64,000 bases of DNA from Taiwanofungus camphoratus (GCA_003999685.1 CP021229.1:248001-312000); one strand, 5' to 3'. Shown: positions 11,161 through 23,800, counted from the stretch's first letter. Notes: generated by a model from the sequence alone, not told the origin. Numbers and translations: made by a program.

Positions 11161-13331
11161 TGATACGACCTAGGGGACCCTGGTACCTAGGGAGTGCTCC
11201 GCAACGTGGCTGTGGGGTAGTGTGATAACTGTGAGGATGTGCGGATAGGAGCTACAACCTGTATGATACCGGGAAACCTGTATGTCTTGTTTTTGTAAGT
11301 AGGGGAGTAAGGGGTCAAGGGTCCTGCACAACAGGATCTTGTTCCTAAGTGCTATACTATCCCTAAGGCCTTGCGAGGCCCTCCGAAGTACGCGGAGTTC
11401 TTCGAGATTCTGCGAAGTCCTTCGAAGTTTTAGCTAAATCGCACGAGCTGACTTCGTAGGTGCTGCGAAGTCCTTTTAACTAGAGTTAGCTAAAGGGCGT
11501 AAGGCTTAGAGGTTTGTTAGAGCGAGGTGGGCGAGGTTTGGCTAGCGTAGGAGACCTGTAGGAGAGGTCAGAGAGTTCAAGGGCGTAGGGAGATGTACTA
11601 TAGCCTGAAACTAAGGCTATGGGAGAGTCGTAGGGCTATTCGTAGGACGTAGGGATAACGCAACGTGAGCCTAAGGGTATAACTAAGGCGGAGGCCCACC
11701 GGATAGGTGCTATAAGAGGTACTGAAGGGCACGAAGTCACGACGACTTCGTAGATCGTAGTGCGTAGTTCGGGAAGCGTAGACGTGGTTCGTAGATATAT
11801 CGCGAGCGTAGACGTAGTTCAAAGGTACTGAAACAGAGCTGGGGTGGAGACTTAGGGACCTTGGGACCGTTCCTAAGGTTGTACTCGCGGCGCTTTCCTG
11901 AGATCGGAGCTACAGGGGAACTGGTATTCCAAAGAGAGAAGCGTGTGCTGAGGGGTCTCTCTCCTACATAGTAAACTACCTCTGACTAAATAGGGGAACA
12001 TGAGGTGAACTAATCTTGCGCGAAGCGATCCTTACGAGTCCGAAATGTGTACTAAAGCGCATGGACTCCAAAGTGAACACGAGGAGGATAGGAACTAATT
12101 AGGAACTGAAACAGGGGAACTACGTACAGTAGAAAGGTGACCAAGTTCATTCACGAGGGCGGGATGACTATCCGAGAGCAGCCATGCGCCGTGATCACCT
12201 ATCTTAGTGGGCTAAAAGCGCACGAAGTTCTTAGCAGCGGGACTTGGCCTAATCGGGGCAGGAGGTGTCCTAACTGGGTGGAGGGTCATATGGATATGCC
12301 CTAGGATGACCTTATGGCATAGGATCGAGACCCATGGGGGTGCACAAGGCTTCCTAAGTCCAACTTCCGGAACTTCAGACCGTTTCAGAGCCTATCGGAG
12401 GTAGCTGCAATCACAAGAGCTAGGAGAGACTTAGCTAAGACTTCTTAGCTAAGTTCGGGAAAAGTGACGTAGTAGATAGGACCTAGATCCAATGGAACAG
12501 TATGGGAGGGCCGGCAGTGTCCGATAGTGGACTTAGCAGGAGTTAGGGACTTTGCGTCTAGCATTCGAAACCTCGTAGCACCTCGTGTGACTTCGCAAGA
12601 CTTCGTAGGGTGTTAGGAGGGTTTAGGAAGGAAAGGGGGCTTTAGGAATATTATAGGAACCTATCCCTCCTGTCATAGGCTGTAGAAGAGTCTTAGAGTG
12701 GTCGGTTGGGGGATTAGAAAGCTCCTAAAATCGCGATTCAGGGCCCAGGAGGCTACGAGACTCATCAACGGGTCGCCTTAGACCATCTATATCCTTGTGA
12801 CTACACTAGGACTTAGGCTGTGACTTAGCCCGCAACTCTCTCGAGACCGTTGGGCTAGCGGTTGAAGACTTAGATGTGTACTCGTTGTCAGCCAGGCTGA
12901 CTCCTCGTTTACACTTCACGCCTGACTACTCAACGACCCCCCGTCACGGTAGTCACCTACGGGCATAGACCCCCGTAACACCATCAGTGCACCCTCAGTT
13001 CCTTTGACTCCCTTGCACCTGGCCGGCATTTGACCAGCCCGCTGCCATCAGATTAGAAGACCACACTCCTACCTTCCTGGGACTGTCCGCATCTCGGCAT
13101 AAGATCCTGTCGTGCAGGATTCATTGGCCCCTTACTCCTCTGCACACACTAGACTTTTAGGCCCCCTGACAGTGGTCTAGGTAGTTTCTCTGTCGTGTCC
13201 CTTCACTTACCTTTCCCTCTGATATCCTTCACAGGTACCCCACTGCCTTAGCTCTCTCCCTACTCATTGGGACACGTTGGACCTACTCTCTAGGTTCATC
13301 CCCTCAGTCCAGGACTCCCTAGATCGTATCA
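11161..13331 (-). repeat. LTR-like arm, right copy, inverted relative to the left arm
   Basis: Reverse complement of 3361-5531 with identical length (2171 bp). In the stretches compared, the outer half is identical between the arms. The inner part shows clustered differences: about 8 percent near 11.9-12.0 kb and about 2 percent near 11.16-11.35 kb, mostly transitions. It abuts the gag end of the Gypsy core. No tRNA primer-binding site or polypurine tract could be recognised next to either arm. Confidence 0.75.
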
Positions 13332-14804
13332 ACGGACAAGTATATGTGAAGATATCTATTGTTCTTTCAGAGAGTTCATTGCAACAGCTTTGTTGCTGAC
13401 ATTTTGCAGATCAAATATTGGTAGACAGTGGCAGGACATCATGCTTGCTGAGCTTGAATCTTTTTATGCAAGTCATGTGACCTTAGGAGAAGTTCAACAT
13501 AGCACAAACAAGCAATAATATCAAATTGAACCACACTTTCATCATTATAAAATCCCTCTCTACAGACATTACCAATCAAATTCTTTCTCTGCTTGATTTA
13601 GATCAATCTGCTCACCAAATATCCAGCTCTACTGGTGTACATTATAGTACTATCACCAGGATACGCTCTAAACTTCATCCTACCCTTCCCAAGTCCTCTG
13701 GTGGCCACCCAGCCAAGCTTTCCTCCACTGATATTTGTCATGCTATTCGTTTAATTAGCACTGGAAAGGCTGAAAGTGCTGTTCAAGTGTCTAAAACACT
13801 TCAGGATTTTAAAAACACACTCATATCCCCACAGACCATCTGTTGTTCCCTGAGAAAAACAGATATGAAGGCTGTGGTGAAGAAGAAACGACCACTACTA
13901 TCAAAGCGTCATCAGAAGAAGAGGTTGGACTTTGCTGTGAGTCATCAGCACTGGACTGTGAATGATTGAAAGAAGGTTATATGGTCTGATGAGACCAAAA
14001 TCAATCACCTGGGGTCAGATGAAAGGAAATGGGTATGGAAAAAGCCAGGAGAGGGTCTTAGTGCCAGACTGATGAAGGGAACAGTCAAGTTTGGTGGAGG
14101 AAGTGTCATGGTATGGAGCTGTATGACTTGGAAAGGAGTTGGATTGGCATGCAAGATTGATGAAAGGATAGATGCAGACCTTTATATCAGCATCTTGGAG
14201 GATGAACTTCAAGGATCACTTGATTACTATGGTCTAACCCCTCAAGATGTCATCTTTCAGCAAGACAATGACCCCAAGCACACTAGCAAAAAGGCTAAAA
14301 GGTGGTTTCAGGACCATGATTTTAATGTCATGGTATGGCCAGCTCAGTCTCCTGACCTCAATCCTATTGAGCACCTTTGGCAACACTTGAAAACAAGGCT
14401 TGCAGGGTATGAAAAGCCTTCAAGTGGGATTTTGGAACTTTAGGAGCATATAGAGAAGAAATGAGATGCAATTGATGCTCCTGTGTGTCAAAATTTGATA
14501 GAAAGTATGCCTAGAAGGGTAGAGGCTGTGATAAAGGCAAAAGGAGGATATACTAAATACTAATTATTTGTATTTTCTATTTCATATTATGCTAGCAACA
14601 AAACTGTTGCAATGAACTTTCTGAAAGAATGATAGATAACTTCCCATATACTTGTTCATTTTTTATAATAGATACCACGTTGGAAAGCCATGATGCAGGG
14701 CTTTCTAATGGTTTAACATTTGAAGCTATTGCATATCTGATGACTGAGATATAGACTAAACAGTCGGAAAGTGACAAACATTGCAATGGTTTTGTGAGTC
14801 ACTG
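13332..14804 (+). mobile_element. Tc1/mariner (DD34E) transposon, right copy, inner end interrupted
   Basis: Inverted partner of 1890-3360 (1473 bp). The outer terminal repeat is at about 14590-14804 and ends GTGAGTCACTG followed by TA. The inner repeat (13332-about 13410) is cut at the same point as in the left copy by the LTR-like arm. The transposase region is nearly identical between the two copies, whereas the outermost 150 bp have diverged more, mostly by transitions. Confidence 0.85.
13526..14563 (+). pseudogene. Tc1-type transposase, broken (right copy)
   Basis: Same 346-codon frame as the left copy, with helix-turn-helix and DD34E core. The residues up to codon 148 and codons 183-305 are identical to the left copy. 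It shares the stops at codons 148 (TGA) and 306 (TAG) and has one more at codon 313 (TGA, where the left copy keeps TGG). All three are at expected tryptophan codons. Shared stops show the transposase was already dead before the inverted duplication formed; the third arose afterwards. Confidence 0.85.
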
Positions 14805-16798
14805 TACTTCTAGCTGAAACTTATACTAAGTAATCTCAAAGGGGGTGTCTGAGATGAGATTCAGAACTAAGAATCTTAAAAAGCCTCTGCTACAGAGGCT
14901 GGCCCTTATATACTAAAAGTGTGGGAATTTTAAAGCAACAAGAATTCTAAACCTATAAAGTATAGTATAATAGGGGTTTTCATATGTAGGAGTTAATGAC
15001 ATAGTTATTGTTGACCTAAAAAGTCAAACAATATGAGTTTAAATAAGTTGCAAGCTAAACTAGACATAGATATAATGAATCATTGTTTTTCAAAAAACTG
15101 TCTTTTACAGTGTTTTTGGTTTTCTGATTTTCCTTTGACCCTATGGCCTAATAAGATGTATAATAAGGCAGGCTGCTTTTCTTATACTTATTTGAGGGCA
15201 ATTCTATTGTTCTGAAGGGTCTAGATGCAATCCTGAACTTTTGACCTAGGCTTATTGCCCATTTCTGGCTTTTTCACTATGATGACAATCCCTGGACATG
15301 GTGGCATAATATATGATATGTCTTTTTCTTTTAACATTTACAAAGTGTGCTTTTCTCTCAATTTATCCCTTTATCTCTTCTGTTTTTCATCTACTATTGA
15401 ACTCTCTTCTGACACTCTAGCACATTACAAATCCATTTCAAACTCTTTCTGCACCTTTCTGTATGCTTTTATCTCCTTTTTGACTGCATATCTAATCCAT
15501 GCATTAGTGATTCTTTCAGCAAAAATTAAGACCTCCCTCTGACCCAGCACAAATGATAGTGGTTTTTTATAACAAACACTATGTATGCAGATCAATGCTC
15601 ACAAAAGGATGAGCTTACAGCTGCTAGATCTAAAATGAGATGGAAGTAGACAGTGTGGATTCACAGACACTGCTCTATTTATGCCTCACAGATAGAAAAT
15701 GGGTTTTGACATGCCCTGGCTTTGAAAATGAAATTGTTGTGCCCTGACTTCAAGCTAGATGCTTATATCAGTAAAACATCTATGAAAAATAAGCTTATAT
15801 ATACAAGCTCACTTAATCTATACAGATGAAAGCAAGCAACACCAGCCTCATATATCCCGTCTAGTCTCTACACAGCTTGCAGCCTGTTGTATACATGTTA
15901 CAGAAGCAAGTGACAAGAAATAGCATTTGAATGACAGTACAGCTGATAAGGTTGTCCTATGTTATAATAGTACCTGAACTTTAGATGTTCTGAATGAAAG
16001 CTATTAAGATTTTGTGATCATCACAAACAAGGTCTTTTTTGTACATGATTGTTTATAGAATAAGAGCATGACTCTTTCTGCATTATCAAAGTAAAAGTAA
16101 CTGAGATCTAGTTCAACACAAAAGAACTGCTAAAAGTATACATATCAAGCATATCAGAAGTATATTTTTGTCATAAGTTTGATAATATATTGAACATAAC
16201 AGCTTTTGCAAAATTGTAAAAGAGGCTTGAATAGCTTGTCTCATATCTGAAAAATCATTTTGACATTTACCTATAGTGTCTCTGATGAATATATATAAGT
16301 CATAGTATGAACTAAAATAATCTGACTGCATCAGGTGACTCATTTGATATTAAACTACTGGCTTATCCATGAGTGAGAGTCATGATGAATGATCATGTCC
16401 TTTTCAAATCTTATCTTATTTTTATGTTTATACTGCCAGAATTGATGATAATCAATTGAAAATCAGTATTTGGTTGCCCTGAGCATGACACAGAAAGCTG
16501 CCACAATAACTGCTAGATGAAGGACTCACAGATGACAACATACAGCTATTCTTTACAAACATGTGTGTGTTGACAGAGACATGGCTTTAAGCAGAAACCC
16601 ACATTGATCAAATGCTCAAGCACTGAAAAATGAGAGAAATAGCCTTCAACTTGCCTTTTCTGAACTGTAGTCCAGCAACTTGTATAACCAGTACACTTAT
16701 TGTTTTTGTATTCACCTGATGAAGTAAGGCTTGAGAGACATAGATGCTTCCATTGCAAAGGATTTGCAAAGTCATAACAAGAAAGAGACTGGGCTATT
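14805..16798. other. CpG-depleted AT-rich relic block, right part
   Basis: I find a single CG dinucleotide (15858) between the end of the composite element and 16798. Short open frames exist but none resembles a known protein. TATA-like runs around 15790-15860 hint at an old promoter or LTR remnant, without further support. This is best read as the other half of the block at 113-1889. Confidence 0.75.
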
Positions 16799-17338
16799 CG
16801 AGACTGAAAAAGGATAAGATCTGCTGAAACTTGAACTGTCTGTTTAGCAAAAGAACCCTTGACAAACAGAAAGTATAGGTCAGAGCTAACATCGAGTAGT
16901 GGGGCAAGATGGGTGCATGCAACAAGAGAGAAAGGCTAACCTGTATAGGGTCTCGCCCTGTCTGATTGGCGGGAGAAATGCACGTGATGGATGCGTCGTG
17001 CGCGTGGCCTCCCGCAAATCTCGATTGCCCCCCTTCACGCGTGTTGGTCCAAGTACACGGGACAGACGCCAGGCAAGCGCGGAGGAAGTCTATCCAGTAG
17101 GTGATCCCCAGCCAGGTCATGAGAACGAATGCAAAATACGCGACACTAGGCCTTTTCAGCCCAAGCACATCGTTTCAAGATGCAAATGATGCTTCGAGAA
17201 ACAGGTGTGCTGCCTACCCCGCACCTCACAATCTCCATAGCTCAAGCTCAGGCTGCGACAAGATATCAGCCTCGTATCACAAGCGGAAAATTCTAAAATT
17301 TACTATCAACGCGCTCTTCAGACTCGAGCATAGTATCC
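16799..17338. other. Upstream region of the first MFS gene; no gene supported
   Basis: Composition returns to normal CpG content at about 16800. A minus-strand frame (17168-16925) encodes a hydrophobic segment (AYFAFVLMTWLGITYW) and ends at a possible splice donor. It could be the first exon of a gene lost in the decayed block, but nothing confirms this. Otherwise the region is presumably the promoter of the MFS gene starting at 17339. Confidence 0.4.
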
Positions 17339-20300
17339 ATGGAATACATCGAGAAGGAAACTGAGTCAGAATTCGAACACGCCGTCGCTCAAGGAAGCAA
17401 CGCGTCCGCCTTTAGGGGAGCATCCATCACAGAGCTTGATCTCCTCTCATATCATGAGCGCAACGCAGGCAGGCTTGTCGTCGACCCGGAGTATATCTTC
17501 CCCCCCTTTTACGCATTACCAGCATAACTTAGGCATCGCAGGGAGGCGAAAATCGAGTTTGGCGAAGACGTTGCAAAAAGGCTCAAGCTCTCGCGCGATG
17601 GCACGAAGGTGCTTTGGCCCCAGCCTACAGATGACCCAGAAGACCCGCAGAACGTACGCTCGTTCTTACTCGCATCTGCGACACATGTTATGACTGAGGC
17701 CTATTGTCCAGTGGTCTGACGCACGAAAGAACTTCCAGCTCTTCATCGTCACCATCGCGGCTGTCGTGCCCGATTTTGACTCTGGGATTGGTGCGTCATC
17801 TTTCTCATTGTTATCCAAGGCTCGAACGCTGAACGGAGAACGATGGTCGATGACTGTCGACCGGCCCATGTTCGTGACAGGCATCGCGTCGATCTTTGCG
17901 CTTGCGAAGCAGTACAACACGACCTCTGGGACAATCAACGACCTCACGTCCAAGTATGTTAGCACCTCTGTCTTTTGTCCAGTCGCCTGACGGGATTGCA
18001 AAATGTCTTCCCTCTCCGTTCTCATATGTTTTCGCACATGCCTCTCTTTCCACCCGATGCGCATGGAATACGTCGAATGTCCTGTAATTGCTGCATGGCG
18101 TCCAATTGGACCTCAATTTGTCGTATTGCTCGCGCACCTGCCAGCTGGAGCATCTTTTTACTCGGTGCGCACTTTTCCGCGTTCGGCTGTCCACTCTCGC
18201 TCACCTCGCCTTACGCCCTTCTTCTCTTTCATCCCATTCTTTGAACTTATTCTCATCTTACCGAAATTACGCTTCTTGTTTCTGGCGCCTCCCCCGTATC
18301 CACTCATTATGCAGGCTGGGGCGGCATTTTCGCGGTGATGCTCATGCGGCGCTTTGGACGGCTCCCGGTGCTGTTTTGGTCCCAGGTGGGTCTTCCGTGC
18401 CTTTGTTCTCGAGCCGCATACCAGAGCCGAATAGGCCTTAACAAACCCCATTGCATCAAAATAGGTCCTTGCGCTTGGCTTCCTCGTCGGATGCACCTTC
18501 GCTCCGAACCTTAAGACATTCACAGGTATGCCCACCCGCCCCGAGCGCCCTAATTCTGAATGTGACGAAGCGATATTGGGTGTACTGATCACGAGCTCCC
18601 CAGCGATGCGCTGTCTGACCGCGTTCTTTGGGTATGTGGCCCTCAGTCACTCGTCAATGCAGCCGACTGACCGCGAATTCCTCATAGGACATGTCCACAG
18701 GTCACAGTATGCTTCTGCGTCCACATCGCCTTGGCTTGGGCGTAACAGTCTCATCCATTCCATAGGGCCTTTACGTCGTGACGGATCTCTTCCCTTTCCA
18801 TCTTCAGGCGCGCAAGGTAGGCATACGCTTCGTGTCCCCTTTCTCCTGATCTGCTGAGCACCAATGACATGTGCAATGTGCAGCTGAACATATGGACGAT
18901 GGGCTTCATCGTGTCACCGTTTCTCTCGCCATTCGCGTTCGGGTTTCTGGTCGCGCGCGCAGAGTACGCCCTTTCTTATTCCAACCGGTCATGAGGTCAT
19001 CCGAAGTGCCATTCACTGAAAATCATGTTTGCTCTTCCTTATACGCACATTTTCTCCAGCTGGAGGTGGGCATACGGCATTGGCTCGCTGTACGGTGCAA
19101 TTGTGGTTTTTTTCATCACATTCTTCATGGAGGAGACGTGGGTTCCCGTCCTTGCATCTTTACCCACGCTGACGTCGTGTATTTTCTATTCTCCCGATCT
19201 TTACTCCTGTCGACTCGGACGACGCAGACTGTACGATCGCACGCTCCTCAACCCTCGACCCATTCCTCTTCCGCGGTCTCGCGTCCTTCGACGTGTCGAG
19301 GCCCTCATCGGTATTACAGGATTACGCATGGCACGTTACCGCGCGTCATGGCGCGAGACGATCCTCGCGTGCGTGAATATTGTTTGGAGGCCACAATTAC
19401 TGGGGATCTTGCTATTCGAGGTGAGCGACTCATACGAGCCTTGTAAAGCGTCGTGATTCTAATGGAGAGAATATGAAGGCGATGGTGTTTGGCTTCTCCA
19501 TTGGCATTAATGTATGTCCTTTTCGCCCTTATCTGAGGTGGAGGTTAATCACTGATGATTCCTGACGCCCACCGCTCTTGCACCTGCAGACTACCAACGC
19601 CGTCTTCCTCGGCCTTCCCCCTCCAGTCGGGTATGGGATGAGTGAATACGCAATCGCGGGAATGTATGGGACGCCCATCGTGCGTCCTCTTCAGTTCCGC
19701 CGTGTCATTCCAGACAATGAAATGATGTACGGCGTATGGTTATGCAGGTAGCGGTGCTCATTGGAGAATTGCTCGGGCGCTATTTCAACGACTGGGTGAT
19801 GAACTTCTGCATCCAGAGAAACAATGGCGTGTTCGAGGCGGAGATGCGACTCTGGTACGTCAACGTCCATCATGCCCTTACCTCCGTCATATGACTTGTC
19901 CGCACAATTATCGAATGTTGCACTGGTATATGCCAGGACGTGCTATATCGCAGTCCCTCTTTATATTTGTGGTTTCGTCGTTCTAGGCGCGGCATTCCAG
20001 CGGCATCTAAGTGTCGGCGCACTCGTCATGGGGTGGGGGATTGCTCTATTTGCAGTCATGATCAATACTGTAGCAGTCTGTGAGTGCTCGTCCACACCCT
20101 CAAATCATCTGTTCTTGGCATTCATATATGCACACAGATGCGTATTGTAATGACTGCTTTCCAAATAGACAGGTAGGCCGATTTCGTGAGATCCCACCTG
20201 CTTTGTACGTCTCATACCGATACACGTTTGTGAAGGGCGAGGTCTCGGCACTCATAAACCTCGCACGCACATTGGGAGGGTTCAGTGTTGCCTACTTCCA

Positions 20301-20536
20301 AGTACCATGGGCCACCAAACATGGGGCGCTTCAGGTGTTCGGGGTGGAAGCTGCAATTGTGTCTGGACTCTTCCTCCTTGTGGTGCCTGTGCTTCAATTA
20401 AAGGGGCTCCACCTCCGGGTAAGTGTAGTTTTCATCTAGTCTCAATCTGAGCACCTTCAGTACCCGGGTAGAGCTGATCCAAGATTGTGGCTGATGTGGT
20501 GCTTGTCGTGTTTGACAGAAACAATACTCGCTATGA
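17339..20536 (+). CDS. MFS transporter (DHA1-like), copy 1
   Basis: A plasma- or vacuolar-membrane secondary transporter of the major facilitator superfamily with about 12 membrane segments. I assembled about 19 short exons by hand, giving roughly 540 residues. The N-terminus (MEYIEKETES) is cytosolic. The first membrane region follows WSDARKNFQLFIVT. The loop between segments 2 and 3 reads MRRFGRLPVLFW, a variant of the MFS signature G-x3-D/N-R-x-G-R-R. The central loop carries YDRTLLNPRPIP, and the last exon encodes KQYSL then TGA (20534-20536). No break was found. It faces a paralogue at 20880-23978 tail to tail. A decayed third copy lies at 1195-1745. The substrate cannot be told from sequence; drugs, polyamines or nutrients are all possible for this family. 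Confidence 0.85.
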
Positions 20537-20879
20537 ACAGGAGATGGGGTGTTGGCATTGGCACCCGAAGAGCTATCAGCGCAGTGTATGGGTAGTTACT
20601 TTGTGTGTAACGTTTAAGAGAGAAAAAATAGCCTTAGAAACCCTCTTGAACTGGCCGTAGATAGTCACTCCAGTATGGCAACACAAATGCTGTCAATGCC
20701 GTGGAGCTGGCAAACGGCCCTTATGGATTTGGGATGTAGTCCAAGTTTACACTGGAAAATTACAGACAGACCAACAAGAGAATGATAAAAGCATAATCGA
20801 AACCGATCTTTGAGCGCTACATTGTTTTCCTTTTTCCACACTATTTCAGGCTGGTAAGTACATATATATACCAATACAG
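20537..20879. other. Short spacer between convergent MFS genes
   Basis: 343 bp between the stop codons of two convergent genes. It must hold both 3' untranslated regions and terminators. No repeat or further gene is visible. Confidence 0.6.
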
Positions 20880-23800
20880 TCATCTCGAGAATCGACTCTG
20901 TAAATTGGATATATGTATTTGAGTCACAACAGTAACTTGTCTAGAAGACACTCACTCTGAGGTATGGACCCTTCCATTGTAGTGCCGGAACAACAAGCAG
21001 AAAGAGGGCAGCGACGACCGCCGCTTCCACACCAAAGGTCTGCAGCGCGCCATGCTTTGAAGCCCATGGGACCTGAAAATATGCTACACTGAAGCCACCC
21101 AATGTGCGGCAGAGATTGACTAGAGCAGAGATTTCACCCTGGATTGAGAAGTGAGACAATTATGCGATGTCGTATTTCATATCGGGAGCTTGATACCTGT
21201 CTATCAGGGAAGCAATCATTGCAATAGGCATCTACATTGTCGTTACAGACACTCAGCATATTCGGAAACAGAAAATAGCCATACTTACAAACAGCGACTG
21301 TATTGAACACAACGACACATTGGGCAATGCCCCAGCCCATGACGAGCCCACCTACACTTAGATGCTCGAAAGACCAGCCAAGCACGCAGAAGCCGACGAT
21401 GTAGAGTGCTACTGCAAGATAGCAGGTCCTGTAAAGCGGTATAAAGGTAAGGCATGAGACGAATGAAGCTCGTAGAAAATGCACGCCGAGAATGAGCGTA
21501 GAGGTCCGACAATAGGAGATGGATATGTGTAATGTAAAACGCACCAGAGACGCATTTCTGCCTCGAACACACCCTTATTTCGCTTGATGCAAACCTCCAT
21601 CACCCAATCGTTTAAGAAATGCCCAACGACCTCGCCAAGGAGCACGGCAACCTAAACATCATTATGCAGAGGCAGCAAAGTTGAGACGAGTAGACATTCA
21701 ATGCGATCGAAATGACATACAATTGGGGTCCCATATGCACCAGCAATGGCATACTCGCTAAAGCCGAAGCCACCCGGTGAAGGCTCGGCTAGAAAGACTG
21801 CGTTTGTGGTCTGTTGGCCCATGCAGTTCGTTTACTACCAATGTACATCGCGCCGGTCTCAATAGTACCTACGTTGATGCCAGTGGTAAATCCAAAAATC
21901 ATCGCCTGCAAGGCATGGCGAGTGGATCAGTACCTGAAGTGTAGGACCATGGTACCGTCAAGAAATGCAGCCGTACGTGCCTCAAATATCAATATGCTCA
22001 AGATGTGCGGACGCCATGCAAGGCTCGCACATGCGAGCACTACAGCACGCCATGGGGGACGGAAGCGAGCCATACGCCACCCTGTCACCCCAATCAGCGA
22101 TTCGATGCGATAACGCAGGCGTGAAGGGGGCCTTGCTATAGGGCGAGGGTTAGGAAGTGTACGGTCGTACATCCTGTAGGGGAGTAGGATAGTATATAAT
22201 ATAGGAGTAAGTAACAATGCGAAGAGGTAATAGCCAGAAACCCACGTCTCTTTCATAAAGAAGGCGATCATAAATACCACGAAGGCGCCATAGAACGAAC
22301 CAGTACCGTAGGTCCAGCGCCAGCTTACGAGTGGTACGGCACGGTCATGAAGGTCAGTATGAAAAGCAAACAATATGGTAAGATCATATAGAAAGCATCT
22401 TAGATCATTCACATACTTTGCGCGCGCGACCAGAAAGCCGAATGCGAAAGGCGAAAGAAACGGTGCAATGATGAACCCCATCGTCCAGATATTGAGCTAT
22501 TCCAAAATCAATACAGGGCAATAAGAAGTGGCGGACAGCCTACCTTCCGCGCCTGAAGATGGAACGGAAAGAGATCGGTCACAACATAAAGGCCCTGTGA
22601 GCCAAGTACATCAGATTGGAAGTAATGCAGATAGAGCCCGAGATGGCGCACCGTGACTTGTGGACACGTCCTGGAGATCATACATATGTCAGTTCGTGAA
22701 TGTCAGTAACGAGATGAGAAATATGGGACCATCATGTGATAGGCGTCACAAAAGCACGACCCAGAACTCACCCGAAGAATGCAGTCAAACAGCGCATCGC
22801 TTCGAAATTGGAATTGAGTCAGTTTCATGAGTATTAGAGAGCAGAGTGAATATCGGGTGATGCAGGATGTAGAAACGAACCTGCAAAGGTGTTGAGATTG
22901 GGGGCAAATGTACACCCAATAAGAAATCCCAGCGCGAGTACCTGAGAATGACATTACATCGAAGGAAAATGGCGAAGACACAATTCTAGCGTAACGTACC
23001 TGCGACCAGAAAAGGATAGGGAGTCGACCATAGCGGCGCATGAGCATAACAGCCAAGATACTTCCCCAACCTTCAACACACGGACTTTGAGTTAAGTAGA
23101 AGCAGAAATGAGATAATGAGCACACCTAGGAGAAAAATACTCCAGCTGAATGCGAGAGGAGAGGGAAAAGGAGGCAGGATTCAGTAGAGAATCGTGGAAA
23201 AACACTCAGAAGGCTGGACCAGATCATCATGGAGCTTGACAAAAGTGCACGTACTTGGAGGTAAGGTCATTAATCTCGCCTGAAGTGGTGTTGAACTGTT
23301 TGGCAAGCGCAAAAATAGAGGCAATACCTTAGAGACGGAAAACAATCAGTAGCAAAATTATAGAAAATATAGTTATATATATAGAAGACGCTATGCTCAG
23401 GACACGGGCATATGGTCTGTGAATGAATGCGCACCGATGCCAGAATCAAAATCGGGTACGATGGCCGCAAGAGTGATGATGAACAACTGAAAATTCTTCT
23501 GTAGGTCCGACCACTACATACCATTGCGGAAGTACAACCTTCAGCCAGAATCAGATGTAGGTAATAAAAGAGCATTTACGTTCTGTGGATCCTCGGGGTC
23601 ATCGGTGGGCTGGGGCCAGAGTACCTTGGTGCCGTCGCGGGAGAGCTTCAGTCGCTTCGCGAATTCCTCGCCAAACTCAATCTTAGCTTCCCTTCAATTT
23701 GGAGCGCGCGTAAGTGGCATTCAACGACATATAGGTAGCGATGCAAGACTGCATGAATATAAGTGGTAAACGTACTCTGGATCCACGACGAGCCGTCCGG

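Larger units (their letters stand above)
1890..14804. mobile_element. 12.9-kb near-palindromic composite: Tc1 / LTR-like arm / Gypsy core / inverted arm / inverted Tc1
   Basis: The left arm 1890-5531 and the right arm 11161-14804 are inverted copies of each other; a unique 5.6-kb Gypsy core lies at 5532-11160. Both outer ends carry the same terminal sequence (CAGTGACTCACAAAACC), and both are flanked by TA (1888-1889 and 14805-14806), the target duplication of Tc1/mariner elements. Sequences outside the TA differ. The simplest reading is that the whole unit sits in the genome as one Tc1-ended composite. Its CpG content is normal in the LTR-like arms and core, unlike the CpG-free flanks, so the insertion is younger than the decay of its target. 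An assembly artefact at a palindrome cannot be excluded. Confidence 0.7.

Noticed and set aside
1890-14804. A Helitron, Polinton or cargo-carrying Starship-like element
   Set aside because: There is no Rep/helicase, tyrosine recombinase or capsid gene; the content is explained by Tc1 plus Gypsy parts.
16794-17168. Minus-strand frame with a hydrophobic helix beside the CpG-poor block
   Set aside because: Kept only as a remark; there is no second exon, and it overlaps the likely promoter of the MFS gene.
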